Shown here: one piece after another, positions 27,633-36,354 of the stretch
How positions within the stretch are numbered: the first letter of the stretch is position 1
Layout of the letters: the number at the start of each line of letters is the position of its first letter
Assembly (NCBI GenBank): GCA_026627385.1
Contig: JAPNUR010000011.1
Location: 1-64,000, forward strand
Length of the DNA stretch: 64,000 nt
From: Bacillota bacterium
GTDB lineage: Bacteria > Bacillota > Sulfobacillia > Sulfobacillales > Sulfobacillaceae
Reading direction: 5' to 3'
The notes under the pieces: generated by a model
Told to the model about the DNA's origin: nothing
The model's database searches: none
What the model saw: only the letters and a program-made list of their open reading frames with translations
Position numbers and translations under genes: made by a program

Positions 27633-27705
27633 GGATCGATGGGGATCGAAACCAGATAAGGAGGGCAAGGTCCGGCGATGCGGGAACATAGCCGGGCAAA
27701 CGATC

Positions 27706-28689
27706 ATGGCGGTATTAAGCTACTTAGAAGCGATTCGCGAAACCTTGCGCCAAGAAATGCGGCGTGACTCGCGTATTATCATTTACGGCGAAGATGTAGG
27801 TGTGCGCGGTGGCGTATTCCGCGTGACTGAAGGGTTGCAAAAGGAGTTTGGTGAAGAACGGGTGATTGATTCACCGTTGGCGGAGGCGGCGATCGTGGGA
27901 ACGGCGATTGGGGCGGCCATCAATGGCCTGCGGCCGGTTCCTGAAATTCAGTTTGCCGACTTCATTTTTCCAGCCATGAATCAAATCATACAAGAAGCGG
28001 CGCGCATTCGCTACCGTTCCAATGGCGCCTTTCATGTGCCCATCGTCATTCGCGCGCCGTTCGGCGGCGGGGTGCACGGCGCGCTGTACCACTCGCAAAG
28101 TGTCGAAGCGTTCTTTGCCCATGTGCCTGGTCTCAAGGTGGTGATTCCGGCGACACCCTACGACGCCAAGGGTCTCCTGGCAGCCGCCATCGAGGATGAA
28201 GACCCGGTCCTTTATTTTGAGCACAAGGCGGCCTACCGTTCACTTAAGGGCGAAGTGCCCGAGGAGCGGTACTTGATCCCTATTGGGAAGGCGGACGTCA
28301 AAAAGACTGGCCGCGACGTGTCTATCATCACCTATGGCTTAATGGTCAGCTATGCGCTAAAGGCCGCAGAAGAACTGGAAAAGGAAAACATTTCCTGCGA
28401 AGTGCTGGACTTGCGCAGCGTGCGGCCGTTGGACGTCGAGGCAATTTTGACCAGTGCCAAAAAGACGGGGAAGGTGCTCATCGTACACGAAGACAATTTG
28501 ACGGGAGGTATTGGCGGAGAAGTCAGCGCGTTAATTGCCGAGCATGCGCTCTTTTATCTTGACGCGCCGATCGTGCGATTGGCGGGCCCGGATGTGCCAG
28601 CGATGCCCTATAGCCCTCCGCTGGAACACGCCTTTATGGTCAGCCCGGAAAAGATTCGCGACAAGGCCCGGGAACTAGCCCAATTTTAG
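27706..28689 (+). CDS. 2-oxoacid dehydrogenase E1 component, beta subunit
   Basis: A 327-residue transketolase-like beta subunit that pairs with the preceding alpha subunit. Landmarks are GEDVGVRGGVFRVTEGLQ, the cofactor-binding DSPLAEAAIVGTAIGAA, IRAPFGGGVHGALYHSQSVE and the C-terminal VLIVHEDNLTGGIGGEV. There is no strong ribosome site directly before ATG 27706. A perfect AAGGAGG at 27658-27664 serves an ATG at 27678 in another frame, which would give a 29-residue overlapping peptide. Translation may therefore depend on coupling. Confidence 0.92.
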   Translation: MAVLSYLEAIRETLRQEMRRDSRIIIYGEDVGVRGGVFRVTEGLQKEFGEERVIDSPLAEAAIVGTAIGAAINGLRPVPEIQFADFIFPAMNQIIQEAARIRYRSNGAFHVPIVIRAPFGGGVHGALYHSQSVEAFFAHVPGLKVVIPATPYDAKGLLAAAIEDEDPVLYFEHKAAYRSLKGEVPEERYLIPIGKADVKKTGRDVSIITYGLMVSYALKAAEELEKENISCEVLDLRSVRPLDVEAILTSAKKTGKVLIVHEDNLTGGIGGEVSALIAEHALFYLDAPIVRLAGPDVPAMPYSPPLEHAFMVSPEKIRDKARELAQF

Positions 28690-28706
28690 CGGAGGTGAGG
28701 GAATCC

Positions 28707-29996
28707 ATGGCCATTGAAACTGTAACAATGCCGCAACTGGGCGAGTCGGTGACGGAGGGAACGATTGGCCAGTGGCTAAAGCAAGTGGGCGACGCGGTCG
28801 AGAAATATGAGTCGCTGTTGGAAGTGATGACGGACAAGGTCAATGCGGAAGTTCCGTCGCCGGTGAGTGGCACCGTGCACAAGATTTTGGTGGAGCCAGG
28901 AACCACTGTTCCGATAGGCACCCCGATTTGCGAAATCGCCGTGGAAGGAGCCGAGCTTGAAGCCCCCGCGGCTGTCCCGCCAGAGGCGCCCGGGGCCAGC
29001 GCAACTCAGGAACCGCCCTCGTCCGCTGCTGCCCCCCAAGGCATGGCGGAAGGCCGTGGCCGCTATTCCCCCGCGGTACGTCGGCTGGCGCAAGAACATG
29101 GCATTGATCCTGCTCAAATTGCCGGGACTGGCGCCGGTGGCCGAGTAACGCGCAAGGATATTGAAGCGGCCATCCACGGAAAGGCTCAGGAGGCTCCCAC
29201 GACGGTGGCGCCTGCGGCGCCCTCGGGCGCAGGGCCGGTAGGGGCAGCCCCCGCTACCGCTATCGCTGCCGTGCCGTCAGCTCCTGCGGTGATTGAGGAC
29301 GGCGATACGGTTGAACCGTTGACGCCCGTGCGCAAAGTGATTGCTGAGCGCATGGTGCGGTCCAAAGCGACCGTGCCTCACGCCTGGATTATGATCGAAG
29401 TGGATGTCAGCGGCTTGGTTGCCCTACGCGACCAGATTAAAGATGAATTTAAGGCGCGGGAAGGTGTCTCTCTGACATACCTGCCCTTTATGATGCGGGC
29501 GGTGGTGGAAGCGTTGCGGGCGGTGCCCCAGATGAACGCCCAATGGAACGGCGACAGCGTTGTGATGAAAAAGCGGATTAACCTGGGCATGGCCGCAGCG
29601 ACGGACCGCGGGTTGGTCGTGCCGGTGATCAAGGACGCTGACCAGAAGAACATTGTCGGATTAGCCAAAGCGACCCAAGACTTGGTGCAGCGAGCGCGCA
29701 CGGGCCGGCTGACCATGGACGACCTATCGGGCGGCACCTTTACCGTCGACAACACGGGGGCTGTGGGAACCATCCTCACGTATCCAGTGATTAACGCGCC
29801 GGAGGTGGGCATTGTGACCATGGAGTCGGTGGTTAAGCGGCCGGTCGTGGTCGACAATATGATTGCGGTGCGGTCCATGGTTAACGTGTGCTTGTCGTTT
29901 GACCATCGGGTGGTGGACGGCGCTGATGCTGGGAAGTTTTTGCAGGTCATTAAAAAGCAACTGGAAAGCATAGGTCCTCATACCTCGATCTATTAA
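28707..29996 (+). CDS. Dihydrolipoamide acyltransferase (E2)
   Basis: A 429-residue core subunit. Residues 1-78 form one lipoyl domain with the modified Lys44 in VMTDKVNAEVPSP. After an Ala-Pro linker comes the peripheral subunit-binding domain (YSPAVRRLAQEHGIDPAQI, then GTGAGGRVTRKDI). A second linker leads to the acyltransferase domain, with the active-site His400 and Asp404 in FDHRVVDGADAGKF. The catalytic core is closest in appearance to branched-chain E2 enzymes, but this is an impression. ATG at 28707 follows GCGGAGGTGA. It is 17 bases after E1 beta and precedes lipA by 23 bases. Confidence 0.93.
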   Translation: MAIETVTMPQLGESVTEGTIGQWLKQVGDAVEKYESLLEVMTDKVNAEVPSPVSGTVHKILVEPGTTVPIGTPICEIAVEGAELEAPAAVPPEAPGASATQEPPSSAAAPQGMAEGRGRYSPAVRRLAQEHGIDPAQIAGTGAGGRVTRKDIEAAIHGKAQEAPTTVAPAAPSGAGPVGAAPATAIAAVPSAPAVIEDGDTVEPLTPVRKVIAERMVRSKATVPHAWIMIEVDVSGLVALRDQIKDEFKAREGVSLTYLPFMMRAVVEALRAVPQMNAQWNGDSVVMKKRINLGMAAATDRGLVVPVIKDADQKNIVGLAKATQDLVQRARTGRLTMDDLSGGTFTVDNTGAVGTILTYPVINAPEVGIVTMESVVKRPVVVDNMIAVRSMVNVCLSFDHRVVDGADAGKFLQVIKKQLESIGPHTSIY

Positions 29997-30019
29997 TGAG
30001 GGAGGAAGGAGTCGGAACC

Positions 30020-30919
30020 ATGGAGCCACTTCCCGTCGTGCACCGATCGCGAACCGCTCCGGGGCCTAAACCCCCGCCGTGGTTAAAAGTGAGGCTGACG
30101 CAGGGGGCCAATTATTTGGCCATCAAAGACCTCATGCGCTCACAGACCCTGCACACTGTTTGCGAGGAGGCGCTGTGCCCCAACATTTACGAATGTTGGG
30201 AAGCGCGCACGGCAACCTTTCTCATCCTAGGCGATATCTGCACACGAAATTGTGGGTTTTGCGCGATTACCACAGGGCGACCGACGGGGCTTGACCGCGA
30301 CGAACCCAAGCGGGTAGCGGAAACCACCAAGAACATGGGCCTAAAGCATGTCGTCATCACCTCTGTGACCCGCGATGACTTGCCCGACGGCGGGGCAGAA
30401 ATATTTGTCGGGTGTATCGAAGAAATTCGCAAGGCGGTCCCGGGATGCGGCGTCGAGGTGCTGATTCCCGACTTGATGGGCAATTGGGAGGCGCTAAGCG
30501 CGATTGTGCGGGCGCATCCGGATATTCTTAACCACAATACGGAATCCGTTCCGCGCCTGTATCCGTGGGTGCGGCCGAAAGCTCAATACGCGCGGACAAT
30601 GGAGTTATTACGGCGGGTCAAGGTTGAGGATCCCAGCATTGTGACGAAGTCAGGCATTATGGTGGGGTTAGGCGAAACTCGAGAAGAAATTCATCAGGTG
30701 TTGCTAGACCTTCGGGAAAACCACGTGGATGTGTTGACGGTCGGCCAATATTTGAGGCCCGATCCGAAACATTTGCCCGTGGAAAAGTATTATACGCCCG
30801 AGGAGTTTCTCGACATTCGGCAGGAGGCGGAAGCGCTGGGATTTCGCCACGTCGAATCGGGCCCCCTGGTCCGCAGTTCCTACCACGCGGCGTCGCAGGT
30901 GTCTTGGGAGGGGTCGTGA
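30020..30919 (+). CDS. lipA: Lipoyl synthase
   Basis: A 299-residue radical SAM enzyme that inserts two sulfurs into octanoyl groups on E2 and GcvH. The auxiliary cluster ligands are Cys48, Cys53 and Cys59 (CEEALCPNIYEC). The radical SAM cluster ligands are Cys74, Cys78 and Cys81 (CTRNCGFC). The C-terminal RSSYHA gives the conserved Ser ligand of the auxiliary cluster. ATG at 30020 follows GGAGGAAGGAG. Placement directly after the E2 gene supplies the cofactor from the same transcript. Confidence 0.96.
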   Translation: MEPLPVVHRSRTAPGPKPPPWLKVRLTQGANYLAIKDLMRSQTLHTVCEEALCPNIYECWEARTATFLILGDICTRNCGFCAITTGRPTGLDRDEPKRVAETTKNMGLKHVVITSVTRDDLPDGGAEIFVGCIEEIRKAVPGCGVEVLIPDLMGNWEALSAIVRAHPDILNHNTESVPRLYPWVRPKAQYARTMELLRRVKVEDPSIVTKSGIMVGLGETREEIHQVLLDLRENHVDVLTVGQYLRPDPKHLPVEKYYTPEEFLDIRQEAEALGFRHVESGPLVRSSYHAASQVSWEGS

Positions 30920-31608
30920 TGGGCGAAGCGCTCTTGGTGCACCTGGGACGTATGCCGTATCGAGATGCGTGGGATTTGCAGCGGCACGTGGGTGCGCGCG
31001 TGAAGGCCCACGAATTGCCGGACACTGTCCTGATGGTGGAGCACCCGCCGGTGTACACGGTGGGCCGGGCTGCCCATGGTTCGCTGGAGCATCTCCTCTG
31101 GGATGAGGATCGCCGCCGCACGGAAGGGATCGAGCTCTACCTGGTCGACCGTGGTGGGGACATCACCTACCACGGCCCGGGACAGCTGGTAGGCTATCCC
31201 ATTGTCGATTTAACCCGCCACGGGCGCGACTTGCACCGATACTTGCGCGACTTAGAAGAGTCCCTCATCCGGGCACTAGCCCGTTTTGGCATCGATGCCG
31301 GGCGGCTTTCGCCACACACCGGCGTATGGGTGGGTGAGGAAAAAATTGCGGCTATTGGGGTGAAGGCAAGCCACTGGATCACCTCTCATGGGTTTGCCTT
31401 GAACGTTGATCCCAATCTTGAACATTTCACAGGCATTATTCCCTGCGGGATAGACGACAAGGGGGTCACATCCATGGCCCGGGTGCTGGGACGTGACGTC
31501 TGTCTGGACGACGTGCAGCCAGTTGTTGAGGACGCATTGGCCGAGGTGTTTCATTGGAGTTGGCAACGAATTGCCATGGAACAGCTGGCGTCTCTAACCG
31601 CCAAGTAG
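30919..31608 (+). CDS. lipB: Octanoyl-ACP:protein N-octanoyltransferase
   Basis: A 229-residue enzyme that transfers octanoyl groups from acyl carrier protein to lipoyl domains. The substrate motif RGGDITYHGPGQLVGYPI and the catalytic pair Lys142 (EEKIAAIGVK) and Cys176 (IIPCGIDDKGVTSM) are visible, with the intervening SHGFALNV. Length is typical. The ATG at 30919 shares one base with the lipA stop codon, so lipA and lipB are co-translated, completing a self-contained lipoylation and dehydrogenase operon. Confidence 0.95.
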   Translation: MGEALLVHLGRMPYRDAWDLQRHVGARVKAHELPDTVLMVEHPPVYTVGRAAHGSLEHLLWDEDRRRTEGIELYLVDRGGDITYHGPGQLVGYPIVDLTRHGRDLHRYLRDLEESLIRALARFGIDAGRLSPHTGVWVGEEKIAAIGVKASHWITSHGFALNVDPNLEHFTGIIPCGIDDKGVTSMARVLGRDVCLDDVQPVVEDALAEVFHWSWQRIAMEQLASLTAK

Positions 31609-31624
31609 CGGATGGGGTGATGCG

Positions 31625-32341
31625 ATGATGGGTCAGGCCAGGCACTCCGAGGCCAAGTTTCATACGCCCCGTGCTCGGTCGATTCGCGAAGTGGTCTTTG
31701 GGGTCAACGATGGGCTCGTCTCCATTACGGGCATCATCGTGGGGGTTACCTCATCGCGGATGTCGTCACACCAAATTATCATTGCCGGCCTCGCCGCGGT
31801 GATTGCGGCAGCCATTTCCATGGGCCTCGGTCAGTATTTGTCGACCGTGGCCCAGAATGAGTATTTTTTAGCGGAACGGCAGCGTGAATATCGCGAGGTG
31901 GCAGAAATTCCGCACGAAGAACGGGCCGAGGTCGAGCACATTTATCGAGCGCAAGGGTTTAGTACCCAAGAAGTGGAGATTCTTACCCGGCGGGTCACGG
32001 CCGACCCGGACCGGTGGGTGGACTTCATGATGAAAGAGGAGCTAGGTATTTTACTGGATTCGCTGGATAACCCGTGGACCACTTCTCTGGTGATGGGGGC
32101 CGCCGTGGTGGCCGGGGCAATTCCACCCATCGTTCCCTACCTCCTCATCCCGCGGGCAAGCCAAGCGGAAATTTGGGCCATTGTCTTTGCGATCGTCGTC
32201 GCGTTTGGCCTCGGGGTTCTGAAGGCAAAGGTGGCGAAATCCTCATGGTGGAAAAGTGGCGTGCAATTTCTTCTCGTAACGGCAGCGGCAGTCGTGGTCG
32301 GGTTCTTCGGCGGCCGCCTTTTGGGAACACTCTTTGGGTAG
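31625..32341 (+). CDS. VIT1/CCC1-family transporter
   Basis: A 238-residue membrane protein of the vacuolar iron transporter family, expected to move Fe2+ or Mn2+ out of the cytoplasm. The N-terminal IREVVFGVNDGLVSITGIIV is the family signature. Helix 2 has AISMGLGQYLSTVAQNEYF with the conserved Met/Gly. The middle amphipathic region is rich in Glu, as in the cytoplasmic metal-binding domain (EVAEIPHEERAEVEHIY). Two further helices complete the fold. It starts 16 bases after lipB. For an iron-rich acidic habitat a metal-detoxification role would make sense, which is inference. Confidence 0.85.
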   Translation: MMGQARHSEAKFHTPRARSIREVVFGVNDGLVSITGIIVGVTSSRMSSHQIIIAGLAAVIAAAISMGLGQYLSTVAQNEYFLAERQREYREVAEIPHEERAEVEHIYRAQGFSTQEVEILTRRVTADPDRWVDFMMKEELGILLDSLDNPWTTSLVMGAAVVAGAIPPIVPYLLIPRASQAEIWAIVFAIVVAFGLGVLKAKVAKSSWWKSGVQFLLVTAAAVVVGFFGGRLLGTLFG

Positions 32342-32469
32342 CCCTAGCCGTTGATTCACTTTACGGGCAGTTGCTGGAAGACTTAGCGGAGGAGGAGGCG
32401 AGCGCCGGAGCGCTCTTGTTTAGTCCTGAGCGGCGGTGGATGGCGGTTCGGGACGGAGAACCGTCATGA
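32246..32469 (+). CDS. Doubtful short frame overlapping VIT gene and coupled to the next gene
   Basis: A 74-residue frame starts inside the VIT gene and ends with a TGA overlapping the ATG of the molybdoenzyme gene (ATGA at 32466). Only its second half (DSLYGQLLEDLAEEEASAGA and onward) looks protein-like. No start codon or ribosome site is well placed for that half. It may be a shadow frame. Confidence 0.2.
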
Positions 32470-33536
32470 AATTCTCCACCCGGCATTGGCGGCACGCGCT
32501 GTGGATCGGTCTTTTAGTCCTCACCGGCTTTGCTCTGTTTTTGAGTAGCTGGCGGCGGGCTGTGGGGCCGTTTTTTGCTGCCGTGGAATGGATCCACATT
32601 GTCGGCGGCATTCTCTACGGCCTGGCGATTGTCGGCTGGTCACGGGTGGTGTTTCCCTGGCGGCGGGATCGCGACGGGAAATTAGGCCCAGGGTATGCGC
32701 GGTGGGGCTATCTCATCTTGATCATGCTGGTGGTGAGCGGTGCGGGCTTGCTGGTCGGGCCGTCCCCGACGCGCGCCATCGCGACCGTATTGCATGGGTT
32801 GGCGGCCTTAGCTCTGGTCGTGTGGGTGATTTGGCACCTCCTCACGCGGCTTCCAGTGAGCCGCCAGCCCACCGGCGAATGGCATCTCGCACGACGTCGT
32901 ACCCTTCGTTGGCTCGCCAGCGCGATCGTCGCGGTGCCGGTGGTGATGGGCCTCCCGACGCTTCTCAAAATGCTCAGCGGCCGCCTCTTTAACGCGGGGA
33001 GCAACGAAGGTGCGCTTCCCGGATTTGTGCCTTACACCGTGGTCGACGGGTATCCCCATATTCCGCGCGACCGCTGGCATCTTTGGATACATGGACTGTC
33101 CGAAGACCTGGTATTATCTTGGGCAGACTATGCGACGCTGCCTAGGCGGACGGTGGTTATCAACTTTCGCTGCGTGACGGGATGGGTCGTACCCCACGTG
33201 GAGTTCGAAGGGGTCGACCTGTTGGATTTCTTGCTGCAACGCGGATGGAATCCGTCGGACAAGCCGTGGGTGACCTTTTATTCCGGGGATGGCGTCTACA
33301 CCGATACGCTGAACATCGACCAAATTCGCCAGTACCGCCCCTTGCTTGCCGATACCATTGATCATGAGCCCTTACCTGTGGCCCAAGGGTTTCCTGTGCG
33401 TTTGCTGGTGCCCCATATGTACGGGTATAAGTCGGTGAAGTGGTTGGTGGGCATGCACATAGCGCGAACCGCAGCGCCAGGTTACTGGGAGCAACGGGGC
33501 TACCCGCAAAACGCGTTCTTCGGCTCCTATCCTTAA
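32466..33536 (+). CDS. Membrane-anchored molybdopterin oxidoreductase (sulfite oxidase-like)
   Basis: A 356-residue fusion. Residues about 1-165 contain four to five membrane helices with His residues at 44, 110 and 124, placed like cytochrome b561-type haem ligands. Residues about 185-345 form the oxidoreductase molybdopterin-binding domain: WHLWIHGLSEDLVLSWADY, FRCVTGWVVPHVEFEG with the molybdenum ligand Cys236, and GYKSVKWLVGM near the end. This architecture would pass electrons from a Mo-cofactor site to the membrane, as in YedYZ-type systems but in one chain. The substrate is unknown. ATG 32466 has GGACGGAG upstream. The gene ends 20 bases before the convergent PBP gene. Confidence 0.82.
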   Translation: MKFSTRHWRHALWIGLLVLTGFALFLSSWRRAVGPFFAAVEWIHIVGGILYGLAIVGWSRVVFPWRRDRDGKLGPGYARWGYLILIMLVVSGAGLLVGPSPTRAIATVLHGLAALALVVWVIWHLLTRLPVSRQPTGEWHLARRRTLRWLASAIVAVPVVMGLPTLLKMLSGRLFNAGSNEGALPGFVPYTVVDGYPHIPRDRWHLWIHGLSEDLVLSWADYATLPRRTVVINFRCVTGWVVPHVEFEGVDLLDFLLQRGWNPSDKPWVTFYSGDGVYTDTLNIDQIRQYRPLLADTIDHEPLPVAQGFPVRLLVPHMYGYKSVKWLVGMHIARTAAPGYWEQRGYPQNAFFGSYP

Positions 33537-33555
33537 GGGGCAGGGACGGCTTTAT

Positions 33556-35652
33556 TTAGGGCAACGATTGCACGATGGCCCGATAGATGTCGGCGGCCGT
33601 GGGATGGCCATCGTGACCGAGACCAGGGTTTGCCTTGCCGCCTGGCGGCGCGCCGCAGCCGGGACTGACCTCCGTCGGCGCGTGGCCGCGAATAAAGACC
33701 TCCTGATAACTGGAGCAACACCCATTAGCCAATAGACCTGTGCGCGTGCAAACGGCGCGGGTGACGATGCCGTTTGGGCGGGGAAACGGGACCATGGGTT
33801 GATTGGCCAGCGCATCGGCCAAAAAGTGTGCCCAGATGGGACCGGCCCCACGGTCGCCCGTGAGACCGACGGGTGTGTCGTTGTCATTACCCACCCACAC
33901 GGCAGCTGTGAGCTGCGGCGTGAACCCCACCAGCCAACTATCTCGTTGTTTAGAGGACGTCCCCGTCTTCGCTGCTGCGGGACGGCCTCCGAGAATGGGT
34001 TCCAGATCATGCGCGGTGCCGCTGGCGGATAAGAGCGGAGCGTGGAATAGATCTTGCACCACATAGGCGACCTGGGGGGTGATAACGCGGGTGAGGTGCG
34101 GTGTGCCTCGATACAGCACGCGCCCGTTAGCATCCTGGACCTCCAGTACCCCCAGAGGCCGGATACGGTACCCTCCATTAGCCAGGGGAGCCACAGCCCG
34201 GGCCATTTCAAAGGGCGTGACAGAGGAGGAGCCCAAGGCCGTGGTCAAGTTGTCCGCGAGGGGGCTGGTAATACCCATGGCGTGAGCCATGGCAATCATA
34301 GCCGGCGGGCCTACGGTGTTCATCCATTTCAGGGCCACAATGTTGTCGGACATCGCAATCGCCCGGCGAATAGTCAAAGGGCCATTAAACACATACCCGT
34401 AGTTATGCGGAACGTACCATTTGCCATGACCAGCCGGAAACCGCACCGGAGCCGAGACTTTGACGGCGGAAGTCGAGTAACCGTCGTTAATGACTGTGGT
34501 GTACAAAAAATACTTCATCGCCGATCCTGGCTGACGCGCGGCATATAAGGCGCGGTTGAAGGTCGAGTTATAATAGTCATCGCTTCCCACAAGAGCTTCC
34601 ACGTAGCCATTTTTCGGATTAATGGCGACCAGTGCCGTCTGGGGTTCATAGACCCCGTGGACCTTGCCGTTAATGGGCGCGTAGTCTAACACCACACGCT
34701 GCGCTAGACGCTGCATCCGCCAATCCATGGTCGTCACAATGCGGTAACCCCCTGTGGCTAAGTTTTGGGCAATGCTTGGGGCTACCTGGCTTAGCTCGTC
34801 GGCCACGAACTGGGTGAAAAATGGCGCGCGGTCGCCAATGGGGGTGGCGGCATTCAACCCCAGTGGCGTCGCTTCCGCCTGTTTGGCTTCAACGGGCGAG
34901 ATGTAGTGAAGTTTCGCCATTTCGGTCAAAACTAGATTCCGGCGCCTCCACGCTGCCTGCGGATGGATCAGGGGGTCATAATAGCTTGGGGCATTCACGA
35001 GCCCCGCCAATAGCGCCGCTTCGGGTAAAGTGAGCGTTTTCGCGCTATGACCAAAGTACCGTTCCGAGGCGGCTTCGACGCCGTAAGCCCCCTCTCCGAA
35101 ATAGACATCGTTCAAGTACATCGCCAGTATCTGGGGCTTGGTGTAAATCGCCGACAATTTTAGAGAGATAAACAGTTCCAGGAGTTTCCGCCGGAAGGTA
35201 CGGCGATCCGAGAGATAAAGGTTTTTGGCCAATTGCTGGGTAATGGTACTGCCCCCCTGAAGGATTTGATGGTGCCTCAAATCGGTGATGGCCGCCCGGA
35301 GAATGCCGACCGGGTCGAGCGCGGGTTCCACCCAAAAGGTGTTGTCCTCAATGGCGACTAACGCATTTTGCATTGCCGGGGGAATGGCTTGCGGGCTTAT
35401 AGGAATGCGATTGACGGTGGCGTACAATACACTCACCAAGTGGCCATGCTGGTCGTAAATGGTGGTGTCAGCCGGAAGGCTTGGCGGCGGTAAAAAGACC
35501 CAGGCAGCCGGCGCTAAAATGGCCCCGACAGCGAGAACCAATGCGGGGAGGCTAATCGCGGCTCCCGTGTTGGCGATCTTTTGCAACAGGCGGCGCCCGT
35601 AGGCGGATTTACGCCGCTGCCGCCGGTGGTGCCGGCCGCGCTTTTGGTCCAC
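33556..35652 (-). CDS. Class A penicillin-binding protein (PBP1A type)
   Basis: A 698-residue bifunctional peptidoglycan synthase. The N terminus is basic, then a single membrane helix (about 30-55). The GT51 glycosyltransferase domain has the catalytic Glu in VAIEDNTFW and the motif GGSTITQQLAKNLYL. The transpeptidase domain has the nucleophile motif SAMK (RQPGSAMKYFLY), the SDN motif (AMSDNIVALKW) and KTG (AAKTGTSSKQRDSWLVGFTP). A short Cys-containing tail (NGCCSS, PGCGAPP) follows. GTG at 35652 follows GGAGGGG. It is divergent from the polyamine operon, with about 225 bases between. Confidence 0.95.
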   Translation of the reverse strand: MDQKRGRHHRRQRRKSAYGRRLLQKIANTGAAISLPALVLAVGAILAPAAWVFLPPPSLPADTTIYDQHGHLVSVLYATVNRIPISPQAIPPAMQNALVAIEDNTFWVEPALDPVGILRAAITDLRHHQILQGGSTITQQLAKNLYLSDRRTFRRKLLELFISLKLSAIYTKPQILAMYLNDVYFGEGAYGVEAASERYFGHSAKTLTLPEAALLAGLVNAPSYYDPLIHPQAAWRRRNLVLTEMAKLHYISPVEAKQAEATPLGLNAATPIGDRAPFFTQFVADELSQVAPSIAQNLATGGYRIVTTMDWRMQRLAQRVVLDYAPINGKVHGVYEPQTALVAINPKNGYVEALVGSDDYYNSTFNRALYAARQPGSAMKYFLYTTVINDGYSTSAVKVSAPVRFPAGHGKWYVPHNYGYVFNGPLTIRRAIAMSDNIVALKWMNTVGPPAMIAMAHAMGITSPLADNLTTALGSSSVTPFEMARAVAPLANGGYRIRPLGVLEVQDANGRVLYRGTPHLTRVITPQVAYVVQDLFHAPLLSASGTAHDLEPILGGRPAAAKTGTSSKQRDSWLVGFTPQLTAAVWVGNDNDTPVGLTGDRGAGPIWAHFLADALANQPMVPFPRPNGIVTRAVCTRTGLLANGCCSSYQEVFIRGHAPTEVSPGCGAPPGGKANPGLGHDGHPTAADIYRAIVQSLP

Positions 35653-35761
35653 ACGACCCCTCCTTCCTGTGCCTTGCTTCAGTAGTATGTAGGGGGTTGT
35701 CAGGAACTAGTCTGTCAATTCTCGACAGGCGCCTAGGGAAGGAAAAGGATGCTCAAGACAA

Positions 35762-35791
35762 TTTCATGCAGGGAACGCTCTCTGCTATAAT
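35762..35791 (+). promoter_or_regulatory. Extended -10 promoter of the polyamine operon
   Basis: TATAAT at 35786-35791 is preceded by TGC, giving an extended -10 element, with a weak TTTCAT near -35. It leaves a leader of about 80 bases before the GTG at 35877. Confidence 0.6.
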
Positions 35792-35876
35792 AGCCAAGAC
35801 TATCAGTTCACTCGCCGACTATTTCATCGGCCTGCCCTTCAGATTACGGTTAACAAATTTAAAGGAGGCACTCGGC

Positions 35877-36338
35877 GTGTTACCCATGTTGCATAAGTTT
35901 ACGGTCGTGGCGGGAGCGGCAGAGGGCCCGACGCGCCTCAACGCCTTTGATCATGCTTTACTTCGCGCTGGCATTGGCAATGTGAATTTGATCCGCGTGA
36001 GTTCGATCTTGCCGCCGAATGCCGTCGAGGAACCGGTGTTGCGTGTTGAACCGGGGAGCCTCGTACCCACGGCATATGGCACTATCATTGCCGAAGAACC
36101 CGGGGCGCTGATTGCGGCAGCGGTTGCCGTGGGCATTGGGGCTTCAAACGAGTACGGGGTGATTATGGAGTTTTCCGGGCATTGTTCCCAGCGGGAGGCC
36201 GCCGAAATTGTCGAGCGCATGGCACGGGAAGCTTTTCGTGAACGGGGTCGGAGGATTGAACGCGTCATCGTGAAGGCTGTGGAGCACCGTGTCGAAACCA
36301 TTGGATGTGCATTCGCAGCCGTGGCGTTATGGGATTGA
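35877..36338 (+). CDS. Pyruvoyl-dependent arginine decarboxylase
   Basis: A 153-residue proenzyme that self-cleaves to create a pyruvoyl group and decarboxylates arginine to agmatine. The cleavage site is the Ser42-Ser43 pair in RVSSILPP. The following YGTIIAEEPGALIAAAVAVG and the ECGxxx-like EFSGHCSQREAAEIVERM segment match the PdaD family. GTG at 35877 follows AAAGGAGG at eight bases. It begins an operon with spermidine synthase, agmatinase-like and argS genes, so the arginine-to-agmatine step is genomically linked to polyamine synthesis. Confidence 0.92.
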   Translation: MLPMLHKFTVVAGAAEGPTRLNAFDHALLRAGIGNVNLIRVSSILPPNAVEEPVLRVEPGSLVPTAYGTIIAEEPGALIAAAVAVGIGASNEYGVIMEFSGHCSQREAAEIVERMAREAFRERGRRIERVIVKAVEHRVETIGCAFAAVALWD

Positions 36339-36354
36339 AGCGGAGGGTGAACGT

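Noticed and set aside
33552-34548. Several frames on both strands within the PBP gene end
   Set aside because: The PBP frame has all catalytic motifs through KTG, so the other frames are shadows.
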